Below, piece after piece: positions 23,901 through 37,700 of a stretch of 64,000 bases of DNA. The notes under the pieces were generated by a model, which saw only the letters and a list, made by a program, of their open reading frames with translations, was not told the DNA's origin and searched no databases. The stretch comes from Prochilodus magdalenae. Lineage: Eukaryota; Chordata; Actinopteri; Characiformes; Prochilodontidae. The translations under genes and the position numbers were made by a program. Numbering within the stretch: the stretch's first letter is position 1; every line of letters starts with the position of its first letter. The stretch spans positions 693,447 to 757,446 of the forward strand of contig JAMWET010003610.1 in the NCBI GenBank assembly GCA_024036415.1, read 5' to 3'.

Positions 23901-25669
23901 TGTGGATTTTGAAACAAGTACTTTAACTTAAGCACGTCTATGCAGCAGGGCATGTACTTCAGAAAATGTCTGTTTAAAATGACTGCAGTTTTTTATGTTT
24001 ATGTTTTTATGTTTTAAGGTCAAAAGTTATGACACACTAAATGAAAATGACAGACATTTTCTTTGACAAGTCAACACCCCAAATGTACATGCTCTATTCT
24101 ACAACTTTTTTTATATATGTATATTGCAATACAGAGGTCAACTTGCATGTTTAGCTGCTGGTCACCTGCTTTGTTTTTCTAACTTTAACACAGTGTGTGT
24201 GCATGCTTTCACACAGTCAGTCAGGCAGTGAGGATATCACTGGCATGGGGAGTTTAGGCAAACGTTATACTCACGTTATACTCAAAACATGCAAATCATA
24301 AGCCTATATATCTTTTAATAAACATATATAAACAAGGTTGAGAATCACTGGTTTATAAAACAACGAGCTTCATATTTACATCCTTATTATTATTTTTTTC
24401 TCACAATTTGACATATGCCCCAGATTCAGTCAGTTAGCCAAGACATGTTTAAAATGTCTGCTGTGTTCTAAACCACACTGAGCGCAGGAAGATGTGCACA
24501 CATGTCTACTACTATCACCTAACAATACAGGACAACAATATGAGTATGAATACAGTGCAAACTTACCTGGCAGCTCCAGTCAGATTTGTTCTCCTGCTCC
24601 AGTGGTTGGTTTCTGTTTGTGGTTTCTGTTAACCGGATAGTTAATTGCTCCACCTGATATGATTCAGAACACACACAGTTACCAAACCTAAACCCTAGAA
24701 AATAATCATTGAATAATCAAACTCTGCTATCATCTCAGTAAACATCATGTCCATTCAGTCTCTATGGCATAAGTCGCTAAAAGCATGCACACCTTCAAAT
24801 ACTTACAGAACATGAAGGTGCTTAGACTTACTATGTTCAATAATAAAATGTGCTTACCCTCCTCCGGTACTGTTGCAGAAGTTTCTCCAGTTCTGCAGCG
24901 CTCTTGCTTGTGCACTCCGGATACAGTGGCACCTTCTTTTCTTCTCGAATAGCTGTCCTTTCCACCTGCAGCCAGCGTTCCTCAATCTCTCTCATCCTCT
25001 GCTGCTGTTGATCTGAAGAATCAAGGCTGCCACTGTCCTCCCCAGGACTTGCTAAAGAACCCATTACAATAGCATACCTCTGCCTTCGCTCCTCTCTTTT
25101 TCTCCTCCTGCTCCTACTTTCATCATCCTCCTGCTCCTTCTCCATCTGGAGATCCACCCACTTCTGATCTCTGCAACTTTTCTGATCAATTATGTGGTGA
25201 ATATGTCCAACCTCATCCCAGTCACAGGTTTTGGCACCATGTTCATAACTCCCATTGTGGCTGGACTGCTGTTCTAGACAGTGCTGGGTACAGCGGGAGT
25301 CCTGAGTTACATCTGGCCCGCATAAGGCCTCCACTTGTAGAAGGTGGTTATCTGCGAGGCTAGTAGAGTTCACAGAAAATTAAGCTAAGATTCAGCACCC
25401 ATACTTTCACTTGCTGCTTATGTGCAATGCATGAATTTCAACAGACCAGTTTACTGACCTGGCAACATCCGGTGCATTACGATTCTGTATATTCTTCAAA
25501 AGAGCCTGAATCCAGTTTTGCCGTATCCCAGACGTCATGGCGGCCAATGTGTACACCTGTTTGTGTGTCTAAACAGATAAATCATAACTATGATCTACAG
25601 TGCGGCCTGTGCTATTAATATGAAGAGGTCTAAATGGATCATTTCACCAATTTAGTTTAAAATCAGAGC

Positions 25670-25717
<48 letters not shown>

Positions 25718-28700
25718 TTAAACACATAAAAAAATAATAATAATTTGGGACACATTTACTTCAGTAAAGTTTGATCTGCTCACCATAAGGCCAGGAATGC
25801 CTTCTTACTTCCGAAAATGAACCCTATGAACTAGATTACTTTGTGTTTCAATGGTGACATGCAAACCATTTAATTTTTTTATTTAAATCAATTTTAATTA
25901 AATGATTCATTTACATCTAATTCAGAAATAAAGCATCGCAAGAAAAAAAAAAAAGATAAGAAATATTATTTAGTAAAGAAAGAAGTATTATTATCATATA
26001 CTAACATTTAGGTTTTCGGGTCCCTCCCAATACAAAGAACTACCATGTGCCCTTTACTTGGCTTATTAGCATCTAAATAAATGCCTTGGATTTACATAGA
26101 TCATAACATAATGCCGGAAACCTAACATAATCCTTTATTTAAGTATCTTAACCTGAATTCGTATTAATAGTTTTTTACTGTGGCATTACAGTTTTACATA
26201 TTCGGTAGGATAGCCCATATTTATATTGTTCGGCTTACATGAAGCTGAAAGGCATAATTCCTCTGAACTTGGTTCTCAGTCACTTGGTGGCAGGTTGTCA
26301 GGTCAATTTCTCCCACCAACTCTGAGGCCTTAAAAAACAAACAACACATAGTAGAAAACTATTAGGATCATTCTGGAACTGCAGAAAATAGATGGGACAT
26401 GATGGAAAGTAAGGTCAGTGAACCTGCCTCCTCAGCTCCGGAGTCTAAGTAGTAACGCAGGCTGTGAGCAGACAGCACAAACCAGAATTTCCTCCACTGG
26501 CAAAAGACAAGAGAAGCATGAGACACACTCTAAAACATGTCTGTGCTCATAGGTTAACCATAAACAACAGTGACATCAGTGTATCGGCACAAGTGAGTAA
26601 GTCAACCATTTATCATGAAACAAATAGTTCCCGTCCAAAATTCTGATTGGCTGGGGTGTGTTTAAAGGTGTTGTGAAATACTCCACATACGCACATCCCC
26701 TTGACAGCAGTAAATAGGGGAAAATCATGACACCAACACCCCCCTACCCAACCACTTTTGGTTGTGCCCTTAATACATTACTGTAAACATAATTAGATAA
26801 TTTTAAGTAATACAGTATGTACTGGAATAATGAGTAACTGCTAATTAAAGACACAAAACAATTTGTTTGTAAGTTTCAAAAGACTGCATCCTCTTTCATA
26901 AGCCCCACAGTGGTTTATTCGCCACTATCGCTGCCTGTCTTCATTCGGGACCATTACAGAGCAGTGGTTTAAGAAAGGTACCACTCCAGGAATACTCGGA
27001 ATAATGAAATAAGATAATACAGAGAACCAAAGAAACAAAACACACACAGAATAAAGAGGGACAGGGTTAGAGAGACTGTAGTGATCAGCAGAGTTGTTAA
27101 GTTTTAATTAAATTTAATTAAATTACAATGTAACTTAACTGGGGTGCCCAAACTTTTGCACACAGCTGTATGCTTGCTGTTTATGCTTTTGTTTAGTGTT
27201 AGCGATCTCTTGTTACGTTTTTCTGCCTCAAAAACAGAGTGTCCAAAGTACACTGAAAAGCCGAATTGGCATCAGCCATTTATTGGTCAATGGAAGATTA
27301 TTCCTGGGGCATACTTTGTATATTGTGTGTTTAAGAGAGCGAGATAAACCTACTTAGAACGAAAACATGAGTTCACGAGGCCTTAAAGGCTGCCAAGACA
27401 AGACTGTCAATACTTTTGTCATCACTTCAAGAAAGAGGAATAGCACCATTGTGCCTTTTACAAATATGAAAACATGAGTTAGAATTTGTAAAGGGAAAAA
27501 AAAAAGAACACCCAGCTGTCCAATCCCGGGGGATTCCCACAAAAGCATTTCCCACAGTAAGGCTTCTTACTTTGCCCTGCTGCATCTAATTGAGTACACC
27601 AGCACAGACAAACAAAATCTGGGCCAAACACTGTCAGTCTGCACAAACTGTCCCAATCAGGCACAGATTACCCGAGTCACAGGCAGGTCGAGAAACCCGT
27701 AGGGAATCTCGGCTCACACAAGGAAAGCTGAAATAATTACGTAAGCCTGCCCCATATAATCGTGAAACTCGAGTATCAGTTAACTTCTATTTTGCTCTCC
27801 TTTTTAGGACAAAATTGCCACAAAACCCATAAATTTCATCAAGAAAACCTTTGGAGTGAGTGGTTATCGTTAATATAGATTAAATGTTGAAAACAAATTC
27901 ATAACTTAGTTGAATGCATAATAAATTCATGCTGAGCATCCACGTCAACTTGTCTCAGAGCACAACAAACAGTACTGCTTTACACATGGCCACTAAAATT
28001 AATTTTCATTTTATTTATTTCTTTTTTTTAATGTTTCCGGGTATATCATAGATAGTATCAGCATTTAAAGATGGAACAGCAGAATTATTTGGATTTAGTG
28101 CAGGACAGTATGAGGTGTTAAATTAAAAAAATAATAATTAGATTTTCATACAAGATTCTGTGATGCACACACATGAGAAGGAGCACCTTAAAGGCCCAGA
28201 CTATACGAAAAATGCTCAATCATAAAATCATAGTAAGTGCTGCATGATTTGACCTGGGCTTCAGCAAGATTGCTCTTCCCTTTTGAAGTTTAAAAAAAAG
28301 ATCTAGAATAAAAAGGTGTAGAACTGAGACTAAAGTAGTTAGTGCAGGAGGTATGGGCTGAAACATTAATGAAAATAAAAGTGTACATATTTGCACGTAC
28401 ATACAGACAACACAAAAAAAGTGATTTGCGCTGGAGTACTCCTTTACAACATAAATATCAAGCATTTTTAAAATCCAGTGTACTTGCTCTAGCCCTAATT
28501 CCATTTCCCACTGTAGTGAAAGTGTTAAGGCTATAAAATCATCACTCGCAAAAACATATTGCAGTTTGCATGTACTCACCTCTTCGTGGTCACTCAGGCT
28601 GAGCAGCCATCCTTTTTTGAAGTTTAGAAGATCCGGCTGTGTGGACAATAATTAATAGTCCTATTAAAGATGTGCTATGCCATTCTGTCAGTGCGTAAAC

Positions 28701-31700
28701 AAAACTTTGATCTTTTATCATGTCACTTCAACACTTCAACTCCACACGCTGAGTGTTTGTTGATGTGGCAGACACACTAACTCACCGTCATGGTAGAATC
28801 CAAGAGCCTGCCATCCAATGATCTTGCTCTCCTTGGAGAACGAAGGCTGATCTGTGGAACTTCTAAACATCCTTCTGATTTCTCCTAAACCAAAATAAAT
28901 AAATATATAAATAAATAAGAAACAACACAATGCTGTTCAAAGGTTTGGAGCCACATGTTCTAGAAGATAAAAAGGCATACTGTGTAAGACGGAAGTGTGG
29001 CAAACTTGGGACGGGATCCAGTGATTTGCAAATCTCATAGACCCATATTTTATTTGACAGAATACATACCAGAAAGTGAGACAAACAAAGTAGAAAACAT
29101 TTAATCATCATGAAATTAAAAATCTGTCAATGAAGACAGGACTGTTGAGGAGCTAGAATCCTACATCAGACAAACATGGGACAACATTCCCCTCCCAAAA
29201 CAGCAGTTGCTCTCTTGTCTTTCCAGATGTTTACAGGCTGTTGTTGAAAGAAGAGGGAATGCTACACATAATCAAAGTTAATTCTTTCTTTTTATAATGA
29301 AGTTTTACAAATTGTTTCATGTACAGGGCTGTGAAAAAAAATAGAAACCAGCCATTATCTATTTAATTTTCCATTCAAAATGGCCACTATGCCAAAGCTG
29401 TTTATTTTTCAACATCATGAAAAAAAATCAGAAAACACAAGTTTTCTAATCAAAGTCTTAACATTTAAATATAACATCAAATATTGTAGTATTTACTGTG
29501 TCCGCCTGTTTTTAACTTCATTTAAGTTTTTTCAAAAAATGTTGAGTCTTACAAGTTGGCCTCTGGTAAAATTAAGATTCACATCTCACCAACAAATGCC
29601 AACCACAAAAAGCTTTTAAACTTCTCTCAACTAATTCAGAGGACAATTCATGCGTCACTGCCATCAGCATGATGTCATTTTCCATTACAGTTCCTCACAG
29701 TGAAGCATTCCACAAGTGATTAAGCACCAGACTGACAACAGCATAAAACTTCCCAACTAAGTAAAGCTAATTTTAGTCAGTTTGACCTCCAAGGAAACCC
29801 CCCACCCCTGCAGCAGGATGGGAAACAGGAAGCTGACCTACCCTGGGGGTCTAGCTCCACAAGACTCAACATAAAAGACTGGGAGACCTTTAACCTCCCT
29901 CCTCCAAACAAAAACAAACAGACGCACATATGCATCTATGTAGACTAATCTGCAGAGATTCAACTCTAAGACCGTAGACAACTTTCACCATCAGACCAAA
30001 ACAGGCCAATTCACTTAAGAAGTTTGTGTCAGATATGTGAAATGATACACATACTGTTGCTGAGAACGTGCAAACTGGCCGGTGATGCAATCGTTTGATC
30101 AGTTTATGGAGATTTTGTTTCATGTGTTCTCAACTGCAGCTATTTGTTAGGCGAGGTGTTATAACTAGACCGATTTTTTTTCATGTATAGCCAGCTTTGT
30201 GCATTGAAGAGTGCAGACACCTTGCCGTCTTAGCAATGACAGCAGAAACAATGTCCGTGTTGTAGCAGGGCTGTGAAAACACAGGTAGTGTGCAGATGGC
30301 AGGAACATGATACCTTAATAAAATAGGCATATTTGTTCTAGTGAGCACTGCAGAGTATTAGTTTCAGACTCAATCATATCACAACACCTATCAGTTGCTG
30401 ACATTCAGCTCAATCTTCTTTTCTCCTAGGTATATGAAGTAATGTGATTATTTTGGTCTTAAAACAGTGATTTTGTTGATCCCTTGGTGCAAAACCAAAT
30501 TTGTTTAAGGAACAACTATGTTACATTGAACTGTAACACAGACAGGTTAACATTGTAGAATACAGTATGTGCAGACCCAGGAATCGATATGCACAAAACC
30601 CTTTGCAGACTAGGGAGATACCAAAACCCTTTAACTTCTTTTTACGTAAGATTCTGCGGAAATACTTTCTTCATTTTCTGGTGAGAGGAAGGCTTCTGTT
30701 CTGTGGCCTTGGTGGGAGTACTGGGACAGCACAGTGGATAACTCTCAAACATGGGCTCCAGAGTGATGCAACTCTCAGACCACTAGCGCCATACCAGCCC
30801 CATCATCCTGAGAATGCTTATTTGTTTTCCTGCATTCTTATTTACTAATCAATTAATTTTTTTGTTTGTTTGTTTTTTTTAGTTTACTGATCAGTTCTGC
30901 AGTACTACTGTCACTACTGTACCAATCCTTGGTGATGTCACAGTTATATCCAAAGTCGGTGTGGGCATCTGTTAGCTAACGTAGTTAGTGTTCTCTTTCA
31001 AGCGTATTTAGTTGCATTAGCAGTCTCCTAGCGCTGGTGGTATGATGTGATTGAGGTAGACTAGGTACCTCTTACCTTCGAGCTGGGAAACAGTGATTTT
31101 TTTTTCTTTCTACATTCGCCATCTCGTGGAGTATAGCGTCTACACATTTCAGACATCTCTCAAATATGACAATGCAACACTGGAGAGCGTGAGCGGTCAT
31201 TTGCTATGTATTTAAAAGCTAATGCAATTTACTATTAGCCTAGATTTTTCACTAAATCATGGTAGGTTTACAAACTAGTAATGTAACTTACTAATGTAAC
31301 ACCCATTATTGCAAATCATATGTTTTATTCCAAAAAATGTATTACAGATTACTTTAAGACCTTTGTTTTATTATGAACATTGTAACAAATGGGCTTTACA
31401 CATACATAAAATGCCATATCATGATTAATATCAAATTTATTAGAGAAATATAAATGTGTTTTCTATTAAATATCTACTGTCAATCTTTTTTCAAATTGGC
31501 TATATCCAAAGTTGCGTCACACGTTATTTTGATGGGCCTCTCTACATGATCTAGAGGAACAGAGACATAATAGCTAACGATAGGCTTTGTATTAAGAACA
31601 GGTTTAGATTTTGTGTTTAAGTTTTGGATGGGGTGAGGCTTACGTGAGGTTTTGGGCTGAAGTTAGGGTAAGGGTGAGCATTAGAAGCAGATGTAGGTAA

Positions 31701-34700
31701 TGGGTTAGGGGAAGTTGGGTCAAGGTTAGGTTCAAGGTTAGGGTTAATTTCATAGAATCCCACTCCACCTCAAGTTCAGTTATATTTAGAAGATTTTTAG
31801 TTTAAATTCAGTGAAAGACCATCAAATTAAAGGTTTATCAAGTTGTTAGAAATGGATATGCAGCATTCTAAAAAAATCACTTCTTAGTATGTAAAATTGA
31901 GGAAAAATAAAGGAAGTCCTCCATTTTTACACTTTCCCATTTTGTTTTTCTTTAATAAAAATAATAAAACAATAAATGTAAATAAAAAGGGGGTGGGTTC
32001 TCAGTATACTGCAATATGAAGGAAAAAAGGTAAACAATAATAATAACACACTGAAGGAATAAAGTGTAGACTCCTCGTGCGTAATACAGCCAGTAAGGAA
32101 TTGCCACAGATTTAATGACCAAAAAAAAAAACCAGGAAACATGCTGAACGCTCACACGCAGAGCAGTCTGAGGATAGAGCACAACTGTTGAGTGAATTAC
32201 ATCCTACACCTACACAACAAACAAAAGCATGCACACGCATACACATGCAGGTATCGGGATACCCTGAGGACAGGTGACTCATTCATTCGTTCGTTCCAAG
32301 TCTATTACATGCATTCTACTCTAACTATGGGTCTGTCTGGAGGACTGACACTATGAATAAGCAGTGTTACACGTATGCTCATAGATCAGGCACCAGCTCC
32401 CTGCTATCAGCGCACATCACTGATGTCTAGTGAAGAGGTGACATTTCCTCCCCACTAACACCTGGTCTTGTGAGTCACGACCAAACAAGCCTCCAGGCAA
32501 AACAGCCGCAACCAGCTGTGCAGTGCCCTTAGTGCTGGAAACGAAAATGACGGTACCACTTGACTGAAAGGTGATGATCTGATGAAATAATTGCCAGGTT
32601 AATATAAAAGGGCTTATCTCTGGGATGTCGCTTCTTCCCTGCTTCTGATCCAGTGAATAAGGCACTAAAGCCTGACCCAATGTATAGCTAATAATGAATT
32701 ATCAAAAAATAAATAAATAAATAACAAGCTATAAACTAAAAAAAAGTGTGAAACCTACATTAAATATTTGTGGCCAATCATTTTAGAGGGCTAAAAATTG
32801 CAATTTTTAAACTTTACAATTTAATTTTAATTCCATTCATTTTAGGCAAATAGTGCTTTACTGTCAGATATAGATGTCAGCTCTTAATCATCACATTTAT
32901 TAAACTTAATTAAACTTTTAATTAATCTTCTAAGCTGCTTATCCTCTTGGGTTGCAGGTTGGGAGGTTGCTTGAGCCTTATCCAGCACTGAATGGGTGAA
33001 AGGTAGGACGCACCCTGGACAGGCTACTAGTTCATCACAGGGCCTAAACTGAATTAAACAACAGGATTAAACAATATGCTGTAGCACTGTAGCACTGGTG
33101 GAGGAATTACCCAGAAGGCTTTGTGCTTTTGGCTTCTTTATATCACCAGTATTTTTCTTAGTTTTCATGAATCCTCTTTTAAACCTTTAACATTACTAGC
33201 ACAGTAATTCTCATGCTATTTGAACTTTTTAAGATATGTAAATGAGGTAAATGAGTTCTATACAGATTGGCTGACCATTGGCTGACCTGTATTGTGGCAC
33301 ATTCAAAAAACAGGCTGAAGCTTCAGTGGATGGGCCAGTAGGCTGACTGAGGGGATATATGTTCAATAAAGCAATGTTTATATATTCGTTCAAACATGAC
33401 CATTTCAGAAGAGTGAGGAACATTAATTATTATAGGTTAACTTCAATAGGTTTTTTCATTCTCTCTAGCTTTTCATTCTCAGTTAAGTTTTAAAATGTTC
33501 AATAGTCTATGGTGTCTTCATATACTGGTTTAACTACAAGGTAATACGCCAACCCCATAGGAACACGCAAGCCACAAGTTAACATGCTTGTCATGATACA
33601 ACAATACAGTACTATATGGTAGCTTTTAATTACTGCAGTTAATATTGTAAAAATTTGTCTGTGGCACTAATGCAGGCGACTTTAGCCCCAGATTCTCCAT
33701 TGTATTTAATTGCCAAAAGTATGTGGACAACCCTCGTTTTTACTGAGCTCACCCATTGCTAATAGGTGTATGGAAACTCCATAGACACGCATAGTGGAAT
33801 GAGTCATACTGAAGAGCTCAGTGACTTTAATCATGGCATTGCTATAAAACACAACAGTTCTGCCCCATGTTTGACCTCACAAATGCTCATTTGACAAATT
33901 GGTACAAATTGGGCAATTAAATGTACTCCAGCATGTTGTAGAAAGCCTTAAAACCGCCATATGTATGCCAGTGTCCAACAAACTCATATAGAAACTGCAT
34001 ATCAGCACCGGCATCTATTAAGACTGATATGCATATGAAAAAAATAAGATATCAGCCCAGAACTCCCATATCGGTTAATACCTTATTGCAGTACTAGTAT
34101 TTTGTCCAAACTGTGTAGCCCTAATCATGTGTGAACAAGACAGGAAGACACTGGGACAGTACCTTCTGAATAAGGTGAGTTTGGCTTCTGCTTCTGCCCC
34201 GTCTCCTGCAGTGCTGACATGTTTTACCCTTCCTTTCATCAGTCAAATAGTCATCCTGAACCCTGCTAACACAGAGAAAGACAGAGGCAGAAAGAAAACA
34301 TCCATGAAGCAATTCTGGGGCGAACCACTTAAACCGAATTTAAATAACTGGTCACATGTGACCCCTCGTTCCAGCTGAGTATGGGCCTGGGCAATATGAC
34401 TATATTTATTACTATCATGATAAAATCTATTATAATATATGCTTTGCTGAGCACAGTTTAAAAAGTTTCATCACAAAGACAGGAAAACTAATCCTGTTTA
34501 ACTGGAATTAGTGCAAAGCAGTATGAGAAATGTTGAACACAAATCTCCGGATTAATAGTTAATAATAGTTTTATTGTTTGTGGCAATACTTTGTTTTTAC
34601 TTGTCAGATGTCAGAAAAATAAAAGTTGTGACACATTGTGCACTTTTGTAATGTCACCCAGCTCTGAACCCCCTGCTGCTGCAAAAAAGATAAATGAAAC

Positions 34701-37700
34701 AGTGTCCTTCCGCTCTCTACGACAGCATGCACCAATTCAAGAAGCAGGCGAGAAAACACATCTGTCATGCAGGATTATCAAGTTAAAGCCCCACCATATG
34801 CAAACATGAAGCAGGATGTGTTGACAATGAATGTCATAGATGAATGACCCATTTTTCTAAGCATGCCTTGTAAAGGAATGATGATACCGAGGAACATGTA
34901 CTGTAGGTGTTAAAACATGTCACTGTACACATAAGGCACGTGCATAGGATTAATCTAATAGAATATGTATGAAAAGAATGTAAAGTATTCGGAATATGCT
35001 CTACACTAACAGCACACTCATTTCTAAGAGATGTGGACTGATATGGGACAGAGTCAAAAACAGAGATCACTGATACCTCACTTCCATTAACTACCGCCAC
35101 TGCTGGGTGCACCAACTGATGCAGGTCCAGTCTCACAGTCAAGGTCAATTACCTTTAGCCCTACAAATTGCTGTAGTTACTGTGTAGGCTATTAAAGGAA
35201 CCATATTCTACATTCATCTTATATGTTTTTCTATGAGGCCCTCAAAAAAATCTCTTAGAATGCAACCCGTTGTTTTTGTCCGTTTAGCTTACAGCACTTT
35301 AACTCCATACTTTCATACAGAAATTACAAGGTGCATTTTTTTAGCAGGCTGCTTTTTGAGTGAGCCCCAATACAGAGCAGCCAATAGATCAGATCAGCAT
35401 CAAGAGTAGGTTGTCATCACCACATCCCTTACTGGGGAGAAAAAAAATCGTGCATTGGACATAAACAGCAACAGCAAAACAGAGAACGTGGAAAAGCAGT
35501 TCTAGGTTTGAGCTTTGATCCAACCCGTATAATTTATAACCAACCTATAAAACTCTGACGTCAAATTTGTAAGATCAAGCTTAACAACCAGGCTATTTCA
35601 GTTGTCTGAGCACAGGGCTAATGCTAGTTAACCCATACACGGTCCTAATTATTATTAGTAATAATATTAGCATTTCTCTTCTTTTTATCCATTTCATTTA
35701 ATAACTTATTCCTGTGCTTAGAAGCAATTTCCCATTTGGCCAATAAAGCAATTCTAAATCTGTTTCAGGTTTAAGTGTTTGCTTTTCCCTGAAACGTTCA
35801 AAATCTAATCACGCACCAGGCTGTTTAGTGACGCAGATCTCACACTTTACAGGCTGTTGGGGACTGGACTGGGAGGGATTCTATAAGCTAAATTTAAAGG
35901 CAGCCTGTCTGCTAATGGTGGGGTAAGGGCCTTTGATCTCGCACTCTGCATAGGCTGTGGTGCGAGTAAAACTTTTAACGACATCGAAGCCATCTGCTGT
36001 CCTCCGTTGCAAATTGTTTGCACATTGGGACCATCCTTGACCAAACACACACATACACACACATAGGAAAAGAACAGACTCATATATACACAAACACTGC
36101 AAAAGACTGGAGCTTTTTGAGATTCCTAGCTGGATGCTAGTTTTGCATTCATGACTGATTGTTACCTGCTGTTGGTGAAGCAGGAATCCTCACTGTCACA
36201 TTCTTCATGGCACTGATCAGACTGGTCTCTCTCTATGGACTGTGTTAATGATATGCTCTCATCACGACTACTGGCACTGCTGTCTGTTTCCTCATCCAGC
36301 TCCCAGTCCACTGAACTGGTGGAGCTGCTGAGAGTGTAGTTGGAGGGAAGTGGGCTGGGGTCCAAAGGAAACTGGTCATACTCTGTGGCCCAAGGCTCAG
36401 GGCTCGACAAACAGAGCTGTGGGGGCAAGCGGGAGCTCTCAACACTGTCCACACTGCACATCTCATGTAAGGCATTGAGTGGCTCCATTTTTCCTATGGA
36501 GAGATGAAGAATGGACTTTAGCAGAGCCTTCGCATACAACTCACAGAACTGTAAAAAACTGTATCACATTACTGTTCTGGAGATACTGCATTTGGATGGT
36601 GGACCAGAAACTACAGCAACTCCATTTCCAATCTGATACTTCCAGTCCACTGCAGTGAAACTAGTTACACTGGACCACCAGTCAAATCAAATCTCGTAAT
36701 ATCCTGTGATTAATGAGGTACAAGGAAGCAGAGTAATTGTGCAAGGGAACAGTCTGTTATGGTAACCCCATGTACTGTAGGTATAAAGTAGGTGCTTCCA
36801 ATAAAGTGATCAGCTGAGTGAAAGCTACAAGTTAGGTAGGTGTGTCCAATAAAGAGAAAAGTGTATTAAGTGTTGTTCATTTGTGCATATTTTCTGTGAC
36901 ATCTCACCTAAAATAGCACCTGAAATCTGAAGTCAGGCAATCAGTAACACCCTAAATGTGGACCTCCTGGTTCCAACAATAAAACTCAGAAAACTGAACT
37001 TTGCCCCAGCCCTAATGTTGATAATACAAGCCATGAAAGCAGAAAGATGTAAAGGGCAATGTCATTTTCTAAGCACTTCTAAGAAAAGTCTTTAGTTAGG
37101 CACTAGAGTTAGTTATGAGTTATGAGTGTAGTGGCAGCGAGTCATGCATATATACTACAAGCACTAAAAAGCATCCAAAAGCAAAAAATAACACACACAC
37201 ATTTTGTCTTCTTTCCTAATGTAGTATTATGCTTTTTCATTGCACACGATATTATCTGCGTAACGATTTCAGTGAAAAGTAGAATCTTTTCATGTGTACA
37301 TTCATTTCAGGCTTTCTTAATATTTGATAAGTCCCTGTATTGATTAAATGACCATGTGCACTTGAGCTGCCATGGATTTCACTGGCTTTTGCAAAAGCCT
37401 CTGACCAGTCGACCAAATTAAACTGATTGTAATGAAGGTAGGGAATAAGAGAATATGGCCATCAAATATATGCCATTCGTTTTTTCAGGGTTATTCTTTT
37501 TATTGATTTCAAGAAGTCTGCCGGGATGGTTCACCCCATATTTGATCTTAAAAAATTCAAATTTTTGAAACTCCACTCATTTCCCCTTGACTTTTCCCCT
37601 TCTTTGTGCCTGTAGACTAGAAAGATCCTCTGAAACTTATACCTAATGGTAATTTGTTTTACAGAAAATTAAATCAAGGGTGGTCTCTGACTTTTGCACA

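Larger units (their letters stand above)
28885..34162 (-). other. mprip intron 8, 5.3 kb
   Basis: No exon with matching phase was found here. It holds the Tc1-like relics at 29000-29290 and 33711-33960, the telomere-like tract near 31.7 kb and a short interspersed repeat fragment near 32930-33055. ORFs at 29890-30123, 31927-32182 and 32417-32680 show no family resemblance. Confidence 0.5.

Noticed and set aside
35847..36102. Possible extra mprip exon downstream of exon 7 (two overlapping minus-strand ORFs)
   Set aside because: The acceptor context is poor, no frame resembles mprip, and exon 7 already joins exon 8 in correct phase.
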